DNA from: Chalciporus piperatus
Lineage: Eukaryota; Basidiomycota; Agaricomycetes; Boletales; Boletaceae
Assembly: GCA_038093975.1 (NCBI GenBank)
Contig: JBBPTG010000003.1
Location: forward strand, 186,001-250,000
Reading direction: 5' to 3'
Length of the DNA stretch: 64,000 bases
Below, piece after piece: positions 24,864 through 36,066 of this stretch. Below the pieces are notes generated by a model. It was not told the DNA's origin. It saw only the letters and a program-made list of their open reading frames with translations, and made no database searches. The translations under genes and the position numbers were made by a program. Position 1 is the first letter of the stretch. Each line of letters opens with the position of its first letter.

Positions 24864-26077
24864 TTATCCCCAGCGTAGCAGGCCCTCATATATCGAGTAC
24901 ATGACGGCGGCGTTCGGTACGACACGCATGAGATGTGCGCTGAGACCTCCATACAGTGATCGAGCGCCTTCTTCTGCAATGACAGTCCGCAACGTTTGCC
25001 AGAGACCGGTGTATCTGACGACGCCGTTCACACGTGGTTGTCGTAGCCTTGTCCGTAGTACCTTTGGTCCCCATGACGTTAGCCGAAATGAAAGCGAGAA
25101 TGGGGATCGCGAGATACATACCTCATGAGGATATGTGATCAGACTGGCGACACACTTGGCTGTCCCTGCACTACCTAGCATACCCAGCCATTCTGCGAGG
25201 CCGCCCGGATTTTGCGGGTCCGCAGAGAGCCGTTTAAGTCGCTCGTAAAGGACCCATTGGATGGTACCTTCGGTGACACCGAGGTAGCTGGCGCTGAGGC
25301 CCTTGTAGAATCCACGAACACCCTCCTCTCGGAATATTTGTTTGATCATTGCATAACTGCCGCCTAGCTTTGACGTTGGCAGTTTCGTCGACCTGGGAGA
25401 CACACTAGAGAGGGAACCCGAGGGGGCGTGCCGTCGGTCCGCCGTTAGCTGTAAGCGCGTTTTGACGACCCAGATAGGATTCGTCGCTGTGCCAGTGATG
25501 ATGCCTGCGATAGCTGCAGCTGCTAGATGGACATAGGAGTTTTCTTGACCATGATTCAAATGATTGGCAATGATATGTTTCCCGTTTCCGTAGGTGAAGA
25601 AATTGATGGATCGTGCAGGGATGACACCGACGAGTGTCGGACCTAGACCCTTGAAAAGTGCGCGGGGTGATTCATCACGGTAGATGTCTCTGTTTGATAC
25701 CAGAACTGTTTGTATTTCGTCGGGGGTAAAGTGATTTGTTATGCGCACCGGAGGATGTGACCAGTCTCTACAAAATTCCACAGCAGACCGCCAGAGCGAT
25801 GTGGTAGGGTAGCTACACCTCCACCTACCATCCCGACCGAAGTATGTTTTTCTCTGAATAGACTTGACTGAAGACGCGTTTTGACGACGTCAAACGGGCT
25901 GGTAACGATGGCACCGCACATCCCACCGAGACTGATGATGTGTTGAGGTGATGCTCTCGAACACAAAGAATATCCAACTTACCCGCCTGCGGTGAAATGT
26001 TGCCATGATTTCGCTGGAAGAAGGCCCTGAGATGATGATGAGGGGGTGTTCGTCGTTGTTTGTGATAGAGTTGTCAT
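24864..26077 (-). CDS. Mitochondrial carrier, Rim2/SLC25A33-36-like (pyrimidine nucleotide)
   Basis: Four exons: 26077-25983, 25931-25749, 25689-25122, 25061-24864; 347 residues, frame exact. Three mitochondrial-carrier repeats are visible through their signature motifs: SPFDVVKTRLQ, NPIWVVKTRLQ and YPHEVLRTRLR. The Trp in repeat 2 and the PHE.xRTR form of repeat 3 are typical of the Rim2 subgroup, which moves pyrimidine (deoxy)nucleotides across the inner membrane; this assignment is by recalled motif, so FAD/folate or NAD carriers of the same clade remain possible. The last intron (25121-25062, 60 nt) is in frame and stop-free, so read-through would insert 20 residues. It shares a 229-bp divergent promoter with Rpc25. 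Confidence 0.88.
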
Positions 26078-26206
26078 CGTCTGTTATTCTCCGTGAGGGA
26101 AACAAAGAGAGTGTACGGTCCACGAGACCCAGGAAGAGGAGCCGTCAGAGGGGGAAATGCTAATTTTCATTCAAAGTCCAGGGGCATACGAATTTTTCTG
26201 GGCCGG

Positions 26207-26214
26207 GTCACGTG
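26207..26214 (+). promoter_or_regulatory. GTCACGTG E-box in carrier/Rpc25 divergent promoter
   Basis: The site lies 93 bp before the Rpc25 ATG and 130 bp from the carrier ATG, so it could serve both. The same word precedes Rpb7. Confidence 0.45.
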
Positions 26215-26306
26215 ATCATGCCTCATCGTCGCGGATGGTGTCCTCGACGTTGTCAACATCGACGAGGTAGCGCTGAACATGCAAGAAAGACATCGGCGGT
26301 GACACC

Positions 26307-27247
26307 ATGTTCGTGCTCTCTATCATCAAGGTAAAAACTATCTCTGTTTACTTCGCATCGCCGACCGATGATCCCAGGACACGATCCCTGTCTTGCCCGC
26401 CAATTTCGGCGCACCACCCCATCAAGCGGTTACAGACGAGATCAACAAGAAATACGCGAATAGAGTCCTGCACGACGTCGGTCTATGTATATGTCTGTTC
26501 GACCTCGTCGAAGTCGGAGAGGGAAAGGTTCGGTACGGGGACGGATGTCTCTGGTACAAAGGTTCGCATCTCCCTTCTCTCCACTATACCCATCATAATG
26601 CGAGCATAGTAAAATTTCGTATGGTCGTCTTCAGACCATTTGCGTCCGAGGTGATCCTTGCCAAAGTTAAATCCTCCGATGAAGAGGGAATACGACGTGC
26701 GTCATACCATCTTTTCGTTCATTGTCGCAGTCCAACCTCCTTCAACCCCCAGTGAGCGTCGGCTTCTTCGACGACATGTATGTCCCACTCGCATATCTCC
26801 CTCAACCTTCCGCGTTGTATGTGTTCCATTCCTTCTGTTTTACTGCAACTGCACGTCATACTAACCGACGCCATTAGCGACCCAAACGAACGCGCTCATT
26901 TCTGGCTACCCGACTCCGAAGCAACGACAGCGCACGAGCTCCTGGAATCTGTTACCACGGACCGTATGTACATAGATCAAGGCGAAATTGTTCGCGTCCG
27001 TGTCGAAGCAGACGAATTCTACGACGACGAACCCGGGCCTCCAAAGGCCGCAGAGGGTGTCGTGATCAAACGCGAGGCACGGAGAGCACCATATACCATT
27101 ATAGTGAGTCCATTACGCATTATTGAACGTTGATGGAGGGGTCAATCTGATTGCGTGGCCCAGTGTTCGATAGCTGAACAGGGTCTGGGTCCAGTACCTT
27201 GGTGGAAGAGTGCACAGCCGGATGGCGCTGAAATGGATGAAGGATGA
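26307..27247 (+). CDS. RPC25: DNA-directed RNA polymerase III subunit Rpc25 (RPC8)
   Basis: Six exons: 26307-26330, 26378-26561, 26610-26696, 26753-26816, 26878-27103, 27164-27247; 222 residues, frame exact, close to the usual 200-220. The N-terminal Rpb7-like half is MFVLSIIKDTIPVLPANFG ... GLCICLFDLVEVGEGKV ... VVFRPFASEVILAKV. The RPC25-specific half follows: SVGFFDDMYVPLAYLPQPSA, FDPNERAHFWL and MYIDQGEIVRVRVE. It ends CSIAEQGLGPVPWW. It forms the polymerase III stalk with Rpc17 and helps initiation at tRNA and 5S genes. Intron 3 uses the later of two AG acceptors (26752); only this restores the conserved SVGFFDDM. Confidence 0.94.
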
Positions 27248-28021
27248 TCCTGATTTTGCATTTTTTGTTGTCGTGCTTGGTTCTTCTCCATCCTACGTTA
27301 CCCACTGCGAGAAATAGAGCAACTTGCAAAGTGAGTACAAGGTGGGTGTAGCATCGTTCCCTGATTGTGATGCTTGACGCGATGAATTGTTGAGCTTGCC
27401 CCGTCAGTTCACCTTACCAAGACTGATGGTATTTCAACTGCGTTTTGGTGAACGTTACGAACTAGAGTATTACACACGCTTTGGCTTGTTCCTGTTTGCA
27501 AAGCCTGCACGACACCTTGCAACAGAATCAAGTAAAGGTTGTAGTAAAATAAGGACTACTCCCATATTTTTGTCACTGTGGAAGCCTGCCGTGGCCGACG
27601 GCAGGAAACACTGAGACGGGCGGGCGAACAGAACGGGACCACGCTCTATACGGGAGACTACAAAGTACGGGTACAAGAAAGACTGGCTATCTCTACGAGC
27701 GGTAGCGGGGTATATGTATGGTGCACGTGACTAGTGGTAAGCTAGTGCTTACACACTGTCACTGGTCTGCCATTACAATAATACTAACAGGCAGACCGAA
27801 AAGCAAGGCACTAGCAGTTCCTTCTCACCGGAAGCGCGTATGGAGAGTATCGATTTCCCAGAAGTGTCTTTTGACGATATACTTCGAACGGTTAGTATGT
27901 CGGGCCAGAGCAAAATTGAGAACAAGGACCGAGCTGATGCATGATGACCTCCTACCACAGCTTCAGGCGGTGCCTGACCCCCGTTCAATTGTGAGATTCT
28001 TTACTTTCCATTTACTGTTCT
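27248..28021. other. Intergenic; possible upstream exon of F-box gene
   Basis: Nothing firm. An ATG at 27944 followed by a GTGAG donor near 27990 could splice to an acceptor at 28048 and enter the F-box frame; this is not provable here. A CACGTGAC word occurs at 27724-27731. Confidence 0.4.
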
Positions 28022-29654
28022 TTGCCACTCAACACACCGTACTCTAGGTACTCCAGCACGAACTATGCAGCCCCGAGCTGGGAAATTACGGAGATCCGCG
28101 ACGTCGTGTCCCTACGACAGGAGCAGAGCGACAAGATCGACATCATCATGGAGCGGGCCGGGACGATTCTTAACCAGCTACAAGAGCATCGTGACCAGAT
28201 CGTTTCCTCGATGAAGGCGCACAAGGGCTTCATGTCATCCATTCGCCGTATCCCCCCAGAGATACTCAGCGAGATCTTCGTGCACTGTTTGCCCCCATTG
28301 TTCTACAACGTGCCACATCCGCTGACCGCACCGCTTCTCTTGACAAGCATCTGTCGAAGCTGGAGAGAGGTTGCGCTCAATACACCCAAGTTGTGGCGTT
28401 CGTTGTCACTGTGTGCTTCCATATGCGCTCACAAACCAGTACAAAAGCTACCTTTATACCAGGATTGGTTCAGAAATGCAAAGGGTTGTCCACTCTCACT
28501 GCACATTGGTCTTAATTCCCCCTTCCATGCCGAACCCTGGAGAAATGCAGTCTTGGAGCTTTCACAGCTATACACCAATCGGTTGATAGATCTCAGAGTT
28601 AGCTTTGACTCTGCTGACTGTTTGGCTGTGTTGTTCGCTGACATCCCTATATTGGAGCGCCTCAGCCTCTTTGGAGATATGGACACAATGGGCGAGCAAC
28701 TCGAACCAATATCGATCGTTCAACCGCAGTCTTGCCTCCGCACTCTCCTCATCGACTCCCCCCCTTTCGACATCGACATTTTGACACGCTTCAATCCAGG
28801 ATGGACAACCCTTACAACCCTGTCGGTGATGATTCTATCTGGCGATGAAGACCTCACGCCAAGCTCTTGACGATCGCATGTTCTCCACACTCCTGCAAAT
28901 GTGCCCCAGCCTCGAACACTTTTGCTTTTCTCCTGCTTGCTTTCAGAAATATTCCCGACCAATCTCCCTTACTCACATGAATCTTCGCTCACTAGACATC
29001 TCCGAACCATACCACAATGGTTTATCTCGGGATACCCTCATTTTCCCAAACTTGCGCCGCTTGCTTGTTCACCGGTGGTCTGGAGGAGGCATCGAAAGAA
29101 CATCTATTCCCGAGCACTTGTTGCTCGATGTCGCTCGGCATGGTTCCTGCAGTATCACCATCGCTACCGACTTTGATGTCGATTCTCTCCTCACTGTCCT
29201 CGACCCCGGGTGGATGAACCTGACGCATCTCAGGGTGGACTTCGAAGGCACTGAAGACATCCTCTTCATACTTCTCAAATTTTGTCCGAACCTCGAAGAC
29301 CTTGCCATCTACACATTCTTCATCTTGGATCGAACCCAAGCCTCGTTTAATCATCCCATACTCCGTTCGCTGTTCCTTGGCATAGACCGAGGATGCATTG
29401 GAACGCTTCTGAAGAGACTCACCCTGCCAAATTTGTGTCACCTTGACCTCACTATCCCGCAGGATGCGGAATGGCCGCATGTGGTGTTCAAGGACTTGCT
29501 TTCTCGGTCGTGTTGTGCGCTCGAAACATTCAAGCTAGCTGGGGGAAAGATATCCACGGAGGAACGGGACGAATTTCGAACAATGATACCTACCTTGCAA
29601 TGTCTTGACGTATGCCTCACAGAGGAGGGCCATGACGAAGAAACGGAGTGCTGA
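28022..29654 (+). CDS. F-box/LRR-like protein with a frameshift (possible pseudogene)
   Basis: Two overlapping frames carry one protein: 28022-28870 and 28845-29654. The first has an N-terminal helix (QSDKIDIIMERAGTILNQLQ) and an F-box (SIRRIPPEILSEIFVHCLPP ... ICRSWREVALNTPKLWRSL), as in many agaricomycete SCF substrate adaptors. The second continues the leucine-rich part (LLTVLDPGWMNLTHLRVDF), which echoes the first frame (DILTRFNPGWTTLTTLSV). The break is at about 28866 in CTCTTGACG; a one-base difference would join the two frames. No intron of credible length fits. So this is either a recent pseudogene or a base-calling error. The start is uncertain; an upstream exon is possible. Confidence 0.7.
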
Positions 29655-30521
29655 ACACATTTAATGTATTTGCCCTCTAGGCGGGGGACCGATCCAAGGC
29701 ATGGTGTACAAACTTTCATTATGTTTTCCTCCCCATGCATTGAATGCACAGACTCATCGCCGCGATTTGTCTGTCCACCTCACGGCTTATATCACGCGTT
29801 GCATAAGTCTGCGGCGTCCACCTATCCGTGGAGCTTAGTCCCCGATGTCGGGGTACTGCATGGATGACATATTCATGAAAGAGAGTGGACTGACTTGCGA
29901 CCTGAATAGTCCTCCAAGTGGAGCAATCTAATGTTAACCTGCAAGAGCGGGACCTCACTTGCGAATGAGTCTTCACGCGAGCAGACACGGCAGATCAACA
30001 ATGTAAATGCGTACCCATGAGGCTGCTGGGCCAGGTCGAACACGACAACTCACAATCAGAGAATGCACCAATCTCGACTGCCGTGATTCAAGACTTCCGA
30101 ACGAGAAGGTGAACTATGTCAGGTCATGGGAGATTTGAATGCGACTGGATCGAGTTGATGACAGCATTCTGTGTGGGGATCCCAGAGGGAAACGCGTCAT
30201 GCGAAAGATATCCGTAACTTTGTCGAGTCTCTTGAACTCTCTTCCAAATCTGTTCGCGCTCTTCACATGCCAGTGTCAGAGACCTCCAAGCACAGACATA
30301 CCGTTATGAAAGACTTACATTAACCACCATCAGGCGCCCTCCGGAATACATTCACTTCTTGGGTTCATTCTCAAGGATATGACATCGTGTGAGACTCTAG
30401 AACTCACATCCAACTTTTGCCGCTCACGCCAGGGGCAAACATAGGAACAAGACTAGAAAATCAATCTTCCGAAATAGTATGCACCAACACCCGTTCATGT
30501 TACAATCTGCATGTGCGATTC
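29655..30521. other. Intergenic, nothing recognised
   Basis: Convergent spacer between the F-box gene and Abp1; no motif-bearing frame. Confidence 0.5.
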
Positions 30522-33320
30522 CTACTGCTCAACCAGTTCCACATAATTGGCTGATTACACCTCGGAGTCAGCAAACCTGTCGTGACATTTCGACAGACAG
30601 AGCGAACTCACCTGGGAACATCCCAACCTCACCCCGAGGATTCTTACCTTGCCACCACCCCTCTCCGGCTACTTCTATCTCAGTGATACGCTCGCCTTCG
30701 CGGAATGTGACCTCATTATCCTCAGCAGCGTCGTAACTGTAAGAAAGAGACACGTCGGTTTCAACAAGAAGCAGCGGGAGATAAGGATTAGAGTCCTTAC
30801 TCGTATAGCGCTACGGCAACGACCCCTTCTTCGACAGCGACTGGTGGCGGTGACGGCGGTGCCGGGGGCTATGCAATCATGGTCAAGAGCCAGGAAACAA
30901 TACATGATTTCCACTTACTGCAGCTGGTGCAATCGGTGGTGGTGGCGGTGGCGGTGGCGGCGCCTCCTCCTCCTGGGGCGCTTCTTCCGCCGGCGTCTCG
31001 ATAGGCTCCACGTAGTTGGCTAGGGCGGACCAGTCAGCCAAGTTCACACAGCGGCCAAAAAAAAGAGAGAACATACAAGGGAATAACCCAGTCTTTGCTC
31101 CTCCTTGTCCAACTCCGCTCCACCATCCCTCGCCGACCTCCTCGATCTGTTCAATAACTTCTCCCTCCATTAATGACATTTCATTATCCTCAGCGGCCTG
31201 TGCGAGGGAGGTAGCGATAGTCAGAAATGATGTCAGCCATCGAAGAAAAGCACGATACCTCGTATTCATACAACACGACGGCGCAGAAACCACTGCCACC
31301 CTGAGGCTGGGCCGGAACAGGCTCTAGTTCCGGTTCTGGCTTGAGCGTTAGAGATGCCATCTGTGCGACTGGTGGCGGCGGTGGTGGCGGCGGGGGAGGT
31401 GGAGGCTACGGAAGATGTTAGCCAATAAATCACCCCCGTAGAAAAATATGCGTACAGGTGCTTCCTCCTCCTCTACTTCCACTACATGACTCGCTACTGG
31501 CGGCGGCGGTGGTGGCTATGGATAGAGTGAGCCTATAAATCAACGGTGCCATACAATGACGTACAGGTGCTTCCTCCTCCACTTCTTCATAACTCGCTAC
31601 TGGAGCTGGTGGTGGTGGAGGTGGAGGAGGCGGGGGAGGAGGTGGCGGAGGAGCTGCTTCTTCCTCTTCCACCTCTGGTTCAGGCTCCGGTACCGGCGCA
31701 GGTTGAGGAATAGGGCGTGGACGAGAAGTGAGCGGCGGAGCCGGTGGTGGGGGCTATCAGGCCCAATCTTTAGCGTTCCAAGCAATCGCTGCGAACGAAA
31801 ACACATACCGGCGGCGCAAAAGCTTCAGGCTCGGGTTCCGCTGCTTGACTCGCCCAAGTAGCAGCAGCTCCGACAACCGCACCACCCACTACAGCAGCAC
31901 CAACACGGCCGGCGAAGCGACCAGGGGCTGCCGTCGTTGGGGGTGACTGCCACGATGCAGCTTTGCTTCGTTGCTCTTCCTCCTCGGTTTGTTTCTTAGC
32001 AAGGGCCTGGCGCTCACTCCAGGTGAGCTTCTTAGGGCCTCCAGCAACGGCACCTGCGCTGGGACGCGGAGGCGCCTGTGGCTGTTGAGCTTGTTCTTCA
32101 AACTGTTGGAATGGGCTCCTTAATTTGCCTGGTGTCAATTTGATGGGTGTGTATGCGGTTCCCTTGGGGGGAACGTCACTTTGGGGTCCTATGGTTCCAT
32201 ATTTCGATCACTTACAACTGGTCCGATGCGGTCATCCTCGGCAGGCTTAGTGGACACATTTGGCGACACGGCCGGTGCGGGCTGCGATGGTGCTGCGTGA
32301 GCTGGTGGTGTCCACGTCTTTCAGGATGAGAAATAAGCTTATAGATGCAAGTCTATGAGTCCCGATGCTCACCGAGATATTCGTAGGCCTAGGTGCACTT
32401 AGTACGGGTGGTGGGCGTGTAGCTGCCGGCGGTGGCGGAGGTTGAGGAGCAGCAGGTTCACCCCAATCATCATTATGAGCATTGCTAGAAGGGGCGATCT
32501 TCAGCGGTGCCGAAACTGGGGTGCCAAACACAGGTCGCGGAGCAGTGGGAATGGACGGTTTCGCAGTTGAAGGTGGCTTCGAATACGTAGGCGCGCGAGA
32601 AGGCGCTGCAGTACTCGGCGCCTGTGGGGCTTTCCTCATAGCTGCGATATCAGGCTTGCCGATCGGCGTGTAGTTGGTCCCGACGGGCGCGACAGGCTCA
32701 AACTTGCGTGGTTGTTCGTTATGCGCTGAATACCTTGCACCTGAGGCCGCTTCGACGCGTTTCATGATGAGAGAGGGTGTGACATCAGACTGCGGACTCG
32801 GATCAGAGACGATGTGATACACTCGCAAAGAAAGAAACAGACCTCGTTGCGCGCGTTGATGACGACGTGTGTGCCACGAAGGTACTTGGCGACGGCGCCC
32901 GAGTGCGTGTGGAAGAGTCCCTTCTTGACCTCTGGTACACCATCGCCGCACCAGTTGATCTGAACGAACTTTGGCAGGTTGCTCTGAGAGGGTCAAACAG
33001 CCCATGAGTCGGGACGCAGTGCAAACGAGTAGAATCAAACAACGAACGTTTGGGTCAATCACCTTTACGAATGCGTACTGAATCCTGGGGTGGACGATGA
33101 TTCATGAACGTTCTTTGATCACTCGAGCGAAACTGACTGACCTGCCATCGGAGAATTCTTCTTGCAATTCCTCAAGACCACCGTCCCCAGTGGACTGTAC
33201 CTTGAGATCATTCGTACCTTTGTCGTAAGTGAGAACAGCCCAGTCGATGCCCTTTCCAGCGACCACGTTTTGGTACACTTCTGCAATCTCTTTGCTCGAC
33301 AAGTTCACTTGCAAAGACAT
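30522..33320 (-). CDS. ABP1: Actin-binding protein Abp1 (ADF-H domain, two SH3 domains)
   Basis: A multi-exon gene. Exons 33320-33142, 33084-33063, 32983-32843 and one starting at 32789 encode an ADF-homology domain (MSLQVNLSSKEIAEVYQNVV, GIDWAVLTYDKG, KFVQINWCGDGVPEVKKG, TPSLIMKRVEAAS). A long proline-rich middle follows, with KKLTWSERQALAKKQ, a block I recall from fungal Abp1. Two C-terminal SH3 domains are seen: AAEDNEMSLMEGEVI ... GEGWWSGV ... LFPANYVEP, and DAAEDNEVTFREGERI ... GEGWWQGK ... MFPANYVELVEQ (stop at 30522). Abp1 binds F-actin and activates Arp2/3 at endocytic patches; Arp2 itself is 12 kb away. Short proline-rich exons around 31380-31740 appear duplicated together with their introns. 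Confidence 0.9.
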
Positions 33321-34641
33321 CTAAGCCAGACCGAATACAATCAGAGAATTCTTGTCAAATGACGAGACTTATAATCGCACCTTGACTGTGTGTCCACTCT
33401 GGCTGGACGTACGAGGAGATGGTCTCTTTGTAGGTTGTTTGTAGGATATGTTCTAGTTGCAGGTCAAGCCTATCTGCCCTGCGCTTGCCCTGCGCCGCTA
33501 AAGGATTCCCGCAGCCGATCCGAAGTGACGTGACTTGTAATCCCAAAATCAAAATAATTACTGCCAAATAATTAAAAAAAATAATCACTGGAACACTGAT
33601 CGCAATCTGTTCTGTCATAACAAGTTCTGGGGGGGTACTAAGGCGCTTGTCAACGCAGTCATTGTGCAAGCACCCAAAGGTATCCAGTCAACGAGCCAGC
33701 CCCGTGCCTTAGGAGTCCTACAAGTTCCATCCCACCAAACAATTCTAACCAATCGTCCAATCGACCTCGCACAAACGTCTCCGAGTTCCATCGTCTTTCA
33801 CGGCTTCCGGGTAGTCCTTCCCAGAGTGTGTTTATGTGCGCACAAAATCAGTCTTGGTCGAATCCCGGGTCAATGCCCAAGAAAGGTGTGGTGGGAGTGC
33901 ATGTTGTGCCGTCCAGGAAGAGAGGTCGCGGATACAAAGAATAGTTAGAGGCCGTGGTGAATGATTGCTTACCTGCATACTCTCGGAGAGCCAGACACGA
34001 GGTAGTGGTCAAGTGGGATCATGAACTTGAATGAGGTGTAGACGGCTCTGATCGATGTTTCCGGACTCAGGGCTCCCTGTTCGAACTTTAAACGTGTATT
34101 CCTTGGTCCGCGCAATGTGTACCGTACATCGCTTCAAGTTGGGATGTAGAACAAGGCGGGTGGTCTGGGGAATCAGGGAAAGTAGAAGAGCCAAGATGCA
34201 TGCAAGGCGCGTCACATATCCTATGGTTGGTGTAGCCTAGGTCACGTAGCGGGTTGTCGATGACAGTACTATAGTATCTGTAGGAGGAACTGCCGACGAT
34301 ATGGAGTGCATTGAGAACTGCCAGTGCTCCAGCAGGTCCAGGGCTGGGGTTTCGACGAAACTTGTTTACCCTGGATCTTTCACGACGAAGGAGACGATGA
34401 AATCGTTCGAGTTCATCAACTTGAAGGATTGTCATTGATGCCAATTCCGTAACATGTCAGTAAGCGTTTGCCGAGCCGGAGCAAGAAATTCCTCGGTGTC
34501 CCCAATTCGGATTCGTCCGTTCAGTTCCAACCGTTGTAGTCAACCCGCTCCCTCCTCGTCTCGTCTTCCACTGGCACGAGGAAATCCCTCGTAGATATAC
34601 CCCCGCACGCAAATTTATTATAATTGGCTAGAGCTATAGAA
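33321..34641. other. Unresolved region; possible small gene on minus strand
   Basis: AT-rich between 33535 and 33600. On the minus strand, 34444-34233 reads a protein-like run (LERFHRLLRRERSRVNKFRR) and 34180-33970 two competing frames (TTRLVLHPNLKRCTVHIA; GALSPETSIRAVYTSFKF) with a good donor at about 33973. I could not assemble a frame-consistent gene, and no family is recognised. Confidence 0.3.
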
Positions 34642-36066
34642 ATGGTTGCAGGCAAGTGCCAAGCTCAGCTCTGTTTCCCCGCACCCCGGATCTCGTGCTC
34701 ATAAACCTTACCAGTCGATCTTGACCCCACAATTGATTTCGTCGCAGGAACGGCCGCAGGTACGTTCCGAGGCTCCTCCTTCACCCCCCTCTCCGGGCAC
34801 ACACTGACTCCTGACTCGCACCCGCGTATTGATATGGCAATAGGCGTCGTAGGACTACTGGTAGCCCATCCTTTCGACACGGGTAAGTCCCGGAACATAC
34901 TCGCATTGTGATCTCTGACAACATTTTCACTCGTGTAGTCAAAGTTCGTTTCCAGAATCCGGTCATCTTTTCGAGATACAAGTCGACCCTTCATGCATTC
35001 ACGACGATCATACGAGAGGAGAGGTTTCACGGTCTTTACAAGGGGATCATTTCACCGCTTGTACGTCCATCCTGGCACTTGTCTTCCACTGCGTTATTCA
35101 TCCACTATCACTTTGGCTTGTAATTGCTGTTACTGTTAGGCCACATGCGCGTTCATGAACGGACTCGTATTCTCGTCGTACAAGTTCTTCATGCGAGCAC
35201 AGCTAGACGACCCCAGTTCGGTTCCTACACTGACCCAAGTGTTCCTTGCAGGGACTGGCTGTGGCATCGTAACCTCGTAAGCGCCACAAACTCCACCTTT
35301 GGGCCAGTGACGTTATGTTGCATCCTTCCGCCCATAGGCTCATCGCAAGCCCCACGGAACTCATCAAGATAAGACAACAAAATGTGCTGGTCAACAATCC
35401 CGCCAACGCGTCTGCTGCTAAAGTGGCGATGGCTATCTTCAGGCAACACGGTCTCAAAGGACTCTATCGTGGACTTACCGCGACGGCGCTGAGAGATACT
35501 GCATACGGGGCGTACTTTCTTACGGTAAGTACGGTTCCTGATCGTGATTGTATGCGCGAGCTTGCCGAATTGGATGGTTTATAGTACGAGGCGACGTGTC
35601 GGTATTTCAAGCCCCCAGGCCCGCCTGCTCAGACATCGCATGCGGACCATTCTTCGCTCTTATCGGAAATCGATGCGGAAGCGAGTAGTTTACCGTGGTC
35701 TGCGCTCTTCCTAGCGGGCGGGCTCGCGGGGATCGCAGGATGGGTGGCTACGTTCCCGATGGATCTTGTCAAGACTCGGATGCAGAGTACGGAGCCTAGC
35801 TTGGCGGTGTCGAGTGGCGCAAAACTACCAGTCTCGATGGATCCATATCGCTCGATCACGTCGACGGTCGTACATTCGTTTCGGTCTGAGGGGTCCAAGG
35901 TATTCTTTAGAGGTCTTACGCCGACGTTGATCCGGTGGGTGATCTTTTTTTGTCTTTTTGGTGATCGTTTCTCGTTGACTTGTGGGCTTGGGGTATTTAA
36001 AGATCGGTGCCGGTGAACGTGGCGACTTTTTCGGTGTATGAATGGGTCGTTCATGCGCTGTCTTGA
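34642..36066 (+). CDS. Mitochondrial carrier, SLC25A20/A29-like
   Basis: Eight exons: 34642-34651, 34715-34759, 34844-34882, 34939-35060, 35140-35276, 35338-35524, 35585-35934, 36003-36066; 317 residues, frame exact. Signature motifs of the three repeats are HPFDTVKVRFQ, SPTELIKIRQQ and FPMDLVKTRMQ, with AGTAAGVVGLLVAHPFD at the N-terminus, as in carnitine/acylcarnitine and basic amino-acid carriers. The substrate is not fixed by these motifs. Exon 1 is 10 nt, and the only donor that keeps frame is GC (GCAG|GCAAGT), giving the start MVAVDLDPTIDFVAG. This is the second GC-AG first intron in the window. Confidence 0.88.

Noticed and set aside
28718..28848. Intron explanation for the F-box frame change
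   Set aside because: A phase-compatible GTTCAA...GAAG pair exists, but the intervening sequence reads as leucine-rich coding (CLRTLLIDSPPFDIDIL) that echoes a later segment of the same protein.
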